From contig DDGG01000017.1 in assembly GCA_002337525.1 (NCBI GenBank), forward strand, positions 130,705 through 173,971: a stretch of 43,267 bases of DNA, written 5' to 3'. Positions within the stretch are counted from its first letter, which is position 1. Every line of letters starts with the position of its first letter. The position numbers and the translations under genes were made by a program. Below the pieces are notes generated by a model, which worked only from the letters and a program-made list of their open reading frames with translations, was not told the DNA's origin and ran no database searches. This DNA comes from Alphaproteobacteria bacterium UBA1908 (lineage in GTDB: Bacteria > Pseudomonadota > Alphaproteobacteria > Caedimonadales > UBA1908). Positions 8,105 through 14,489 of the stretch are shown in pieces.

Positions 8105-8310
8105 TTTCTGGATCGTCACGTTGTCCTCACGATGACAGGGAAATAAACGTACCTCCTCACGATGACGAGGAAAGAAAGATCCCCTCTGGATAACGGACCC
8201 CTTTTGACATTCAAAAAGCGCCCCTCCCCTCCGTCACTTAGAAGGCGTCTCGTTCACTCCGTCATTCAGACCGAGCGAAGCGAGGGAAGAATCCAGAAGA
8301 CTCATAGTAA
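8105..8310. repeat. Cluster of dispersed repeat modules in the mepK-nusB gap
   Basis: This fills the middle of a 530-base gap. It contains two degenerate copies of a TCCTCACGATGAC-type module (8128-8180) and one clear copy of GTCATTCAGACCGAGCGAAG followed by GAGGGAAGAATCC (8262-8297). The latter recurs inverted at 9488-9523 next to the FliL-like gene, so nusB and its neighbour are bracketed by inverted repeat copies. The rest of the gap (7914-8104 and 8311-8443) holds no gene that I can see. Confidence 0.7.
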
Positions 8311-8443
8311 TCTTTGCCCCTCGTTGAAGTGAGCCCAATGAATTATAGGAAGATTAAACGTTGAAAGTTCTTTTATACTTGCGTTTTTTCTCATAAGAAG
8401 GCATATTCCGATCGGGATGTGATCAACTTATACTCTTGTCAAA

Positions 8444-8923
8444 ATGGCGAACCAAAAAACACGACCAACTGTCTATGATAAAGCCAGGTGTGCCAGACTG
8501 GCAGCTGTACAGGCTCTTTTCCAAAGCCAGCTTACCGGGAACTCTCTTGGTGAAATACAAAAAGAGTTTCAGGATTTCAGATTCGGAAGTGATGACTATC
8601 CCTCAATCCCCAATGGCACTCTTTTTAATAGTTTGTTGCAAGAGGTTGCTCAATCCTTTGATGAAATTATAGCTCTTCTTGAAAGCGTACTTTCCGAGGA
8701 ATCCAAACTCTCTCGACAAGAACCCGTCATTAAAGCAACTTTGTTTATTGCAACAGCTGAACTGATGAATCCTGCTCTTTCCTCTGCCCCCGCTCCTGTT
8801 ATTATTACCGAATATGTTGAAATTACAGCAGGATTTTCTGATTCAAAACAGGCCGCCTTTATAAATCGCATTCTGGATCAAATTGCGCGCAAGCTTGGGT
8901 GCTCCCTATCTCTTTCAAAATAA
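8444..8923 (+). CDS. nusB: Transcription antitermination factor NusB
   Basis: This 159-residue all-helical RNA-binding protein works with S10 (NusE) at boxA sites in rRNA antitermination. The N-terminal helix ARCARLAAVQALFQSQLTG matches the NusB RNA-binding region. The core QEPVIKATLFIATAELMN and the C-terminal pattern PAPVIITEYVEITAGFSDSK, then FINRILDQIARKL, are family signatures. There is no purine-rich ribosome-binding site before the ATG. A TATACT hexamer at 8429-8434 lies 9 bases upstream, so the message may be nearly leaderless if that is the -10 box; this is a weak inference. In many alphaproteobacteria nusB follows ribH; here it is isolated from riboflavin genes by repeats. Confidence 0.93.
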   Translation: MANQKTRPTVYDKARCARLAAVQALFQSQLTGNSLGEIQKEFQDFRFGSDDYPSIPNGTLFNSLLQEVAQSFDEIIALLESVLSEESKLSRQEPVIKATLFIATAELMNPALSSAPAPVIITEYVEITAGFSDSKQAAFINRILDQIARKLGCSLSLSK

Positions 8924-9009
8924 GCCTCATTGAAAATATGTAGATTCTTTGCATCTCTTTAAAAGCTTTGTTAGGGTGATTAAATGATCTTCAAAAAAAC
9001 AAGTCTCTG

Positions 9010-9480
9010 ATGTCATCAAAAAAACTTACTTTATTGATTCTTTGCGCTGGATTTTTCATCTTTGACTCTTACGGCTATACAGAACCATCTGATGATCATG
9101 AGGCGAATTCAGATCAGGTAACGGCTCCTGATTCTGGCCAGTTTATCAGAATGCACCCCATGTTAATTCCTGTTATCCAGGATAAAGAAGTCGTGGCAAC
9201 TTATTCCATTCAACTCGTTATAGAAGCTTTTTCTGTCAATGATGCAGATTCTATTCGAAAAATCCAGCCGACTGTTCGTGACGCTCTTTTAACAGATATG
9301 TATGGTGTTTTCTCTGTTGTTTGGGACAGCAAAAAACGTGTCCATCTACCTGATTTCAAAACAAGGCTTCTTCGGGTTGCCCACCGCGTTGCGGGCAAAG
9401 AACGTATTAAATCCATTCTCGTTCAATCGTTTCAACAGCAGATTTCAACCCAGCATCGGGGGTTTGATTATCGCAAGTAA
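9010..9480 (+). CDS. FliL-like protein with N-terminal signal/anchor (tentative)
   Basis: The protein has 156 residues. A hydrophobic N-terminal segment (LTLLILCAGFFIFDSYGY) acts as signal peptide or membrane anchor. It is followed by a polar spacer and a domain with the FliL pattern: FIRMHPMLIPVIQDKEVVA, then YSIQLVIEAFSV, a helix ending in PTVRDALLTDMYG, and a final long helix from LPDFKTRLLRVAHRVAG to ILVQSFQQQI. FliL associates with the flagellar stator, but no flagellar gene is nearby, and distant FliL-like proteins also occur outside flagellar operons. The similarity is by pattern only. It lies 86 bases after nusB on the same strand and may be co-transcribed with it. It ends just before a repeat cluster. 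Confidence 0.55.
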   Translation: MSSKKLTLLILCAGFFIFDSYGYTEPSDDHEANSDQVTAPDSGQFIRMHPMLIPVIQDKEVVATYSIQLVIEAFSVNDADSIRKIQPTVRDALLTDMYGVFSVVWDSKKRVHLPDFKTRLLRVAHRVAGKERIKSILVQSFQQQISTQHRGFDYRK

Positions 9481-9487
9481 CTTTTTA

Positions 9488-9925
9488 CAGAGGATTCTTC
9501 CCTCGCTTCGCTCGGTCTGAATGATGAGAGGGGCGCTTCTTCTGAATGATGGGTGGGATGTACTCCTTCTGAATAACGGCGTAAAAAATGTCATCGTAAG
9601 GAGACATGCTCATTTCTTTATCACCGTGATGAGGGTTGCTCATTTCAATACTCTCGTGATGAAAAGCTTTTATTACTCTGTCATCGTGAGGAGACCGCAG
9701 GTCGACGTAACGATCCAAGCTTTGAAAGGCAGAGGCTTTGAAGAAAAGTCTTCTGGATTCTTCAGTCGCTACCGCTCCTTCTGAATGACAATACGCAGAC
9801 GTCATCCAGAGGGTGGCACGCCACCCGTCGGGATCCAGACACATCAAGCCGTGAGCCGGGATACTGGATTGCGACGATCACGTTGTTCCCTCGCAATGAC
9901 GAAGGGGGAAACGTCATCCAGAGCA
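9488..9925. repeat. Mosaic of dispersed repeats between the FliL-like gene and the S9 peptidase
   Basis: This 433-base gap is nearly all repeat. From left to right it has an inverted copy of the GAATC...CTTCGCTCGGTCTGAATGA module (9488-9523), several TCTGAATGA and CATCGTGA-type half-units, a second inverted copy around 9757-9790, a hairpin module GGGTGGC-AC-GCCACCC (9811-9826) bounded by GTCATCCAGA and GGGATCCAG, and a GGATTGCGACGATCACGTTG module (9865-9900). The last repeat edge (GTCATCCAGAGC at 9912-9923) overlaps the 3' end of the peptidase gene and supplies its stop codon. Open frames across this stretch have no gene-like content. Confidence 0.75.
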
Positions 9926-11929
9926 GGAAAGAGTTGACCGTTGGAGTGCAGAGGGAGAAGCAATATTTTTGATGAGCTCACTACCTTCTCGCAACTCAAG
10001 GGAAACCCCTTCTAAGTCTTCACCAACAGGTTCAAAATGCCCCCCTAAATGTTGTGCTAGAAATGCCTCCATAACGGCATAAAAAGATAAACGATTTTCA
10101 GGGCGTGCAAAACCGTGGCCTTCATTCGGATAAAAGGCATAGGTTACAGGGATATTTCGTGATTTTAAAGCTGCAACAATCTGATCAGATTCAGCCTGCT
10201 TAACACGTGGATCATTTGCCCCCTGCCCTATTAACAAAGGCTTTTTAATATTCTCGTGGTAGGTAAGCGGTGATCTTTCCTTCAAAATCTGTTGCCCTTC
10301 TTCTGTTTCGGGATCAACACCCAGCATAACTTTCATAATATCTAGAACAGGCTTCCAGTAAGGTGGAATAGAATGAATAAGAGTCAAAAGATTCGATGGG
10401 CCCACAATATCGATCCCACAAGCAAAAGAATCCGGTGTCATTGCAAGTCCTACAAGAGTTGCATACCCTCCATAACTGCCCCCAAAAATACAGACTGCCT
10501 CTTCTGTTGTAATCCCCCGAGACACAGCCCAATCCTTTGCATCCAGAAGATCGTCATGCATTTTACGAGCCCATTCTCCGTTGCCCGCATTAATAAAATT
10601 CTTCCCAAAACCGGTTGAAGACCTATAATTAACGCTTAAAACAGCATAGCCACGATCTGATAGCCATTGATGAAGAGGGTTATATCCCCAACTATCACGG
10701 GCGCGTGGACCACCATGAACATCCAATATAAGGGGAACGGGCTCTGTTGGCTTTCCTGTTTGCCCCTGATCAACATGTCGCGGTAATGTTAAATAACTCA
10801 CAAGTGTCATGTTATCCCGGGATTTAATAAGAACAGGATGCATTTTTTGAAGGGGTACCCCCTCCAAAGCCTGACGATTTGTAAACAGGAATGTCGCTTT
10901 TTTTATAGAGCGATCGTAATCATAGTAGGCAACTGGCCCGTCATCCCGCAAAAAAGCAACAATCCAGTTCAAGTTATCTTGCGTCTGGCTGATAACCTCA
11001 ACATCACCATCCTGTAAAGTGGCCAGAAGATCAAAATCTTTTTCGACCTCATCAGACAGAAAATGCCATTGTTTACGATCATAATTTGCCGCTGCGGCCA
11101 AAACTGTCTTGTCTGTTGGATGAAAAATAATATCGTTTATATCTGCTAACTTATTATCTGATAACAGCTTTGTTTCCCGGGATACCATATCCATAATCAT
11201 TAAAGCCGAGGTATTACGGTCCCGACTATCTGTTATATACAGGGCATCTTTTTCTTTGTTAAATCCTAACAAACTTGTTGTTAAAACGTCTTCCGGGCTA
11301 ATTTCTAAAAAAGGAGCCCATTTGTCATGTTCATATTTAAGATAGTGACCGCCCCCGTCAGGCGTCGACCGAAAAGCAAATCTTACATCAAAAATATCAT
11401 CGACAACAAAGCCGGCAAATCCCTCATTTTCCATCAAAAGAGTCTTGCTGCCGGAAACAAGATCAACCAGGTAAAGATCATGGAGTTCAGGAACACGGTC
11501 ATTGATAGATAAAACAACCTCATGCGGACGCACAGGGCTCATTTTTGAAATAGAGGCATGCACTCCCTTTTCGGGTGTTAAGGCAAGGCGATTCCCTGTT
11601 TCAATATCAACCTGGTACACGGCCCAGTTTTCATCACCGTCCTGATCCTGGATATACAAAATATGCTGATTTGTATAAGCCCAATTATAAGATCTGATAC
11701 CTCTGCCAGTATCCCTGGTTACCGGTTCAGCTTTATCAAGATGTCCACGAGGAGCAACCCATATATTTAAAACACCTTCAAGAGGTGCAATGTAGGAAAT
11801 CCAGCGCCCATCTGGACTTAACTGGACTCCTGCTTTATCTGGATTTCCAAAAAGAATTTGACGAGATATTAAGGGTTTTTCTGACAAAGTAATAGTCTCC
11901 ACAGCTTTTAATGGCGTACTTACACCCAA
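9914..11929 (-). CDS. S9 family prolyl oligopeptidase-type serine peptidase, 5' end disrupted
   Basis: About 671 residues are readable. The N-terminal half is a beta-propeller with WD-like blades (VQLSPDGRWISYIAPLEGV, then IRSYNWAYTNQHILYIQDQDG). The C-terminal alpha/beta-hydrolase domain carries the triad: Ser in FGGSYGGYA near residue 484, Asp in GANDPRVKQ near 572, and His in NEGHGFARP near 604. Such enzymes cut peptides after small or proline residues and are often periplasmic in this group. The 5' end is abnormal. The first usable start is a TTG at 11929 with no ribosome-binding site, inside what looks like a signal peptide core (LLILLGCLGVSTPLKA). Twenty-two bases upstream the sequence changes to an insertion-sequence end (11951), and no ATG, GTG or TTG occurs before an in-frame stop. 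At the 3' end the stop lies inside a dispersed repeat. The gene may be unexported or silent. Confidence 0.85.
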   Translation of the reverse strand: MGVSTPLKAVETITLSEKPLISRQILFGNPDKAGVQLSPDGRWISYIAPLEGVLNIWVAPRGHLDKAEPVTRDTGRGIRSYNWAYTNQHILYIQDQDGDENWAVYQVDIETGNRLALTPEKGVHASISKMSPVRPHEVVLSINDRVPELHDLYLVDLVSGSKTLLMENEGFAGFVVDDIFDVRFAFRSTPDGGGHYLKYEHDKWAPFLEISPEDVLTTSLLGFNKEKDALYITDSRDRNTSALMIMDMVSRETKLLSDNKLADINDIIFHPTDKTVLAAAANYDRKQWHFLSDEVEKDFDLLATLQDGDVEVISQTQDNLNWIVAFLRDDGPVAYYDYDRSIKKATFLFTNRQALEGVPLQKMHPVLIKSRDNMTLVSYLTLPRHVDQGQTGKPTEPVPLILDVHGGPRARDSWGYNPLHQWLSDRGYAVLSVNYRSSTGFGKNFINAGNGEWARKMHDDLLDAKDWAVSRGITTEEAVCIFGGSYGGYATLVGLAMTPDSFACGIDIVGPSNLLTLIHSIPPYWKPVLDIMKVMLGVDPETEEGQQILKERSPLTYHENIKKPLLIGQGANDPRVKQAESDQIVAALKSRNIPVTYAFYPNEGHGFARPENRLSFYAVMEAFLAQHLGGHFEPVGEDLEGVSLELREGSELIKNIASPSALQRSTLSCSG

Positions 11930-11942
11930 GCATCCTAACAGA

Positions 11943-11970
11943 ATTAGAAGGGCTCTGTTGAAAAAGTTTA
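11943..11970 (+). mobile_element. Left boundary of the insertion: target duplication and IS6-like terminal repeat
   Basis: The target copy ATTAGAAG (11943-11950) is followed by the terminal repeat GGCTCTGTTGAAAAAGTTTA (11951-11970). The repeat matches the inverted right end (14511 to 14492 read on the minus strand) at 16 of 20 positions and resembles the GGCTCTGTTGCAAA ends known for the IS6/IS26 family. Confidence 0.7.
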
Positions 11971-12347
11971 TGCTTGAGTTTAATATTTTGTGATGGATTT
12001 AATTTTATAAAGGTTTAAAGCGTTTAGTGATTTTAAATAGCGCCATTATCAATGGGGATATTATCCTGCAATGTGTGCGATGATATTGTAAGCCTACCCT
12101 TGGATAGGGTTGGCAGGTTGATGAAACATACGTGAAAGTAAAAGGACCATAGACTATCAATACAGACAAAGTTTCCTCTTATGTTTCATACATATCCGAG
12201 TTGAGACAAGAAGAAAAGCGTTCTACAGATATGGGACATAGACCTGTGAAATACCTTAATAACCGATTAAAACTTTCTGCGCCTAAACCCGGTAAAAGAG
12301 AAGGAGCAACTTTTGTTCCTTGCCTTTAATTTAACTTGACAGTGCCG
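11951..12347 (+). mobile_element. IS6-family insertion sequence remnant (deleted, non-coding)
   Basis: This fills the gap between the peptidase and the phosphatase gene. It starts with an IS6-like end at 11951 and may finish with CTTGACAGTGCC near 12347. Between these lie pieces of a transposase on the plus strand: a CATTATCAATGGGGATATTA segment (compare 13878), then, after a deletion, GGCAGGTTGATGAAACATAC and onward (12112-12147), identical for 36 bases to the second copy at 14076 and encoding WQVDETYVKVKG, which holds the first catalytic Asp. A KYLNNRLK-like piece follows near 12250-12275, corresponding to the IS6 C-terminal region. Stops and deletions make it non-functional. Confidence 0.7.
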
Positions 12348-12364
12348 TTACGAATAATCCACCA

Positions 12365-13027
12365 TTAGTAAATTTCTGGGACATATTGTCCATCAACGAA
12401 TTTAAACTGGCAAACGCCCCCTTGTTCAAGTTTTAGGTGTTGGTGGCTCAACCAAGCTGCCAGAAATTGGAATACTTTCTGATGAGAAACAACAACAAGG
12501 TCTTTTTCCTCCGAAGGATACTGATGTAATACCTTAGACAAAGCTCTACTCACCCGCTTTTGAAAATCTTCGTCTGATTCTGCATCATCCGGGACAAAGC
12601 TAGAAGGATTCTCCCTGGGAGCCTTACTATAATCTCCATAATAACGCTCTTGAATATTTTCTTCTTGAATGATGGGAGATTTTAAATTCATTTCAGTAAC
12701 AAAAATTTGTGCAGTCTCAAGAGCTCTGCGAAGAGAGCTGCTAACCACAACCGGGTTTTTCAACGGGATTTTCCGGGAGATAACTTGAGAGGCCATTACC
12801 GCCTGTTTAAATCCCACCTCATTGAGACTAAGATCCTGTGGTCCCTTCAAAATATCATCCGGCCCCCAAGGCGTTTGTCCATGACGAATAAAAACAAAAG
12901 ATCTACACTTTCCCAAGTCACTCACCTCAGAAATGACTTCTGTAGCTTCAACAACACCAAGAGCAGAAGATATACACAAACTCAATAAAAAAGCTTTTTT
13001 AAAAAAAATTTTCAATCTAGTTTCCAT
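12365..13027 (-). CDS. Secreted histidine phosphatase (phosphoglycerate mutase superfamily)
   Basis: A 220-residue protein with a signal peptide (residues 1-29, hydrophobic core AFLLSLCISSALGVV). Histidine phosphatase elements are present in order: the RHG motif FIRHGQTPWG (residues 47-56, catalytic His50), SSSLRRALETAQIF around 96-109, a conserved Glu region IQERYYGDY around 124-132, and VVVSHQKVF around 174-182 holding the second catalytic His (SH instead of the commoner GH). It removes phosphate from an unknown small molecule or protein, in the periplasm or outside the cell. A GAGG ribosome-binding site precedes the ATG. It lies inside the IS6-like insertion, directly downstream of a decayed paralogue in the same direction, which points to an old tandem duplication. 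Cytoplasmic cofactor-dependent mutases lack such a leader, so a metabolic mutase role is unlikely. Confidence 0.85.
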   Translation of the reverse strand: METRLKIFFKKAFLLSLCISSALGVVEATEVISEVSDLGKCRSFVFIRHGQTPWGPDDILKGPQDLSLNEVGFKQAVMASQVISRKIPLKNPVVVSSSLRRALETAQIFVTEMNLKSPIIQEENIQERYYGDYSKAPRENPSSFVPDDAESDEDFQKRVSRALSKVLHQYPSEEKDLVVVSHQKVFQFLAAWLSHQHLKLEQGGVCQFKFVDGQYVPEIY

Positions 13028-13051
13028 TTTTGTTACCTCATTCTTGCAGAC

Positions 13052-13752
13052 CTACAACAAAATTGCTGACCAAAAACCCTCTTTGAAAACAACTTTAACA
13101 GGTGGCCGTTCAGGGCCCTTCCAATTGCCTTCAATACTTTCCCAGCATTGCTTCTGTTTCAAAAATTCCTTAATAAATTGACCATGTGTAACAATAACTG
13201 GACAATTTTTATGCTCTGTCAAGACTTCATTCATGGAGCATGTTTATACGAGTTAAAAACGCATCCCACTCTTCAGCATCAGGAACTTTAATTTTCATAA
13301 GTTCAAGGTAGTTTTTTCTTTCAAAAGTTTAGAAGCTTTCTCTTTCACATCATCATCCAATTTACTCCAGTCTCCGCGATAAGCTTCTTGAAGTCCGCTA
13401 ATTATAAAAAAGGTATCTAAGGAAAGTTTTTCCTTTAGTATGTCGCTTGTTTGTGTGCACCTCAAAAGAGTGCTTGAGACAATGCTTCCAGGACAGTCAT
13501 TCTCTAATGAAAAAAAATATCTCCCTGGTCTTGAATGTGAGCTTTTCCGCCTTCATTTAGCGGTAAATCTTGTGGACCATTTAAAAGATGATCCATGCTC
13601 CAGTCTGTAATACCGTGCCTAACAAAATAAAAAGTTGCGCCTTCTTTGATTTCAGAGGATTTTACTTCTCCCAAAAAACACAAAAATGACAATAATACAA
13701 AAAATACTTTTTTATTAAAAAACATTAAAAAGCTTTCTTTCAAAAAATCCAC
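13052..13752 (-). pseudogene. Decayed paralogue of the secreted histidine phosphatase
   Basis: Pieces of a second secreted histidine phosphatase lie in order but in different frames. The first piece has a signal peptide (VFFVLLSFLCFLGEVKSS) and the RHG motif FVRHGITDWSMDHLLNGPQD, matching the neighbour's FIRHGQTPWGPDDILKGPQD, and stops near 13504. The frame breaks in a run of eight A (13510-13517, plus strand). The next frame continues with GSIVSSTLLRCTQTSDIL and LQEAYRGDWSKLDDD, the counterparts of VVSSSLRRALETAQIF and IQERYYGDYSK. A further shift near 13310 gives KVPDAEEWDAFLTRI, and another near 13240 leads to VIVTHGQFIKEF with the second catalytic His, ending at 13052. At least three frame changes mean no full product. 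The break at the homopolymer could be a sequencing error, but the others would still disable it. Confidence 0.8.
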
Positions 13753-13852
13753 TTAATTTTACAATAATTTATTTAAAACCATACCGTGTTCTTGGTATGG
13801 GACGTCAATACCTTTTTGTCAAATTTTCAACTCGGAAGTTCGAATCTTTGGA

Positions 13853-14158
13853 TTGCTCATAGACCAGATAAAGGACATCATTATCAAGGGGATATTATCC
13901 CGGGATGTGTGCGATGGTGTTGTATACAGGGAATCAGCCCGAGATCTTGAAGAAAGGATGCTGGAAAGAGGTGTTGAGGTTGATTACACAACTCTTTCTC
14001 GATGGATTCAGCGTTATGCTCCTGAAATGGAAAAACGATTGCGATGGTATTATAAGTCGACTCTTGGATATAGCTGGCAGGTTGATGAAACATACGTGAA
14101 AGTAAAAGGACTCTATGACTTTTCTCATCTCGGACAGAGCAAAGCCATCATCATTTAA
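13853..14158 (+). pseudogene. IS6-family transposase, truncated and frameshifted
   Basis: The readable frame encodes LEERMLERGVEVDYTTLSRW, then IQRYAPEMEKRLRWYYKSTLGYSW and WQVDETYVKVKG. This is the helix-turn-helix and first catalytic Asp region of IS6/IS26 transposases. Upstream, the matching protein continues in another frame (GHHYQGDIIPGCVRWC, 13873-13920); one extra C near 13940 separates them, so the N-terminus given by this frame is not the true one. After VKVKG the sequence leaves the family and soon stops, so the second Asp and the Glu of the DDE site are missing. It cannot transpose on its own. Confidence 0.8.
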
Positions 14159-14215
14159 CACCCCTGCCCTCTCATTCTAAAAAGAGCCCTAAACCTTAAA
14201 AATGAAATTTAATAT

Positions 14216-14424
14216 CTAAAATAAATCGGAATGTGAACCCGTTCGATATAAAGTAAGAATACCCTCATCAATATGGTAAATTAAAAGCCAATCTGGTTCT
14301 ATATGAAGTTCCCAACAGGGTTTCCAATCCTATAAGAGCATGATTCTTAAATTTAGGAGGCAGAAAATTTCTTAATAATAAAACTTACGCTTTCAAGGTT
14401 CTTAAGACAATAAGTTTTCGCCAT
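14216..14424 (-). pseudogene. Remnant of a YafQ-family (RelE/ParE fold) toxin
   Basis: On the minus strand, one frame from about 14330 to the stop at 14216 reads WELHIEPDWLLIYHIDEG, then ILTLYRTGSHSDLF. This is the C-terminal half of YafQ-type mRNA interferases, including the His-rich HIEPDWLLIY core and the terminal TGSHSDLF. A preceding piece, LPPKFKNHALIG, lies in another frame, and a further piece, AKTYCLKNLESVSFIIKK, in a third, so at least two frameshifts break the gene. No antitoxin (RelB/DinJ type) is visible. It fills most of the 331-base gap before lnt and lies inside the IS6-like insertion, next to a perfect palindrome. It is very unlikely to be active. Confidence 0.7.
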
Positions 14425-14442
14425 GGCGAAAACTTATTGTCT
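14405..14442. repeat. Perfect 38-bp palindrome
   Basis: The arm AGACAATAAGTTTTCGCCA (14405-14423) is followed directly by its exact reverse complement (14424-14442), with no spacer; the centre is CCATGG. It lies between the IS end at 14492-14511 and the toxin remnant. Exactness in otherwise decayed DNA suggests recent origin or selection. It could be a mobile palindromic unit, an operator or a hairpin. Confidence 0.9.
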
Positions 14443-14489
14443 CTTTCTATCGTATAATCAACAAAAATCTCCAGCAATTTTATAACTCC

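Noticed and set aside
9485..9847. 120-codon minus-strand and 87-codon plus-strand open frames
   Set aside because: Both are made of dispersed repeat modules on opposite strands of the same DNA, with no recognisable protein features.
12340..12360. Target duplication around the first IS remnant alone (11951-12347)
   Set aside because: The 8 bases after 12347 (GTTACGAA) do not match the 8 before 11951 (ATTAGAAG); the match is with the flank at 14512.
13052..13752. Two separate short genes (13052-13234 and 13504-13752)
   Set aside because: They are the two ends of one decayed histidine phosphatase; the missing middle is readable in other frames between them.
13853..14158. Complete small transposase
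   Set aside because: It lacks two of the three DDE residues, and its true N-terminus lies in another frame.
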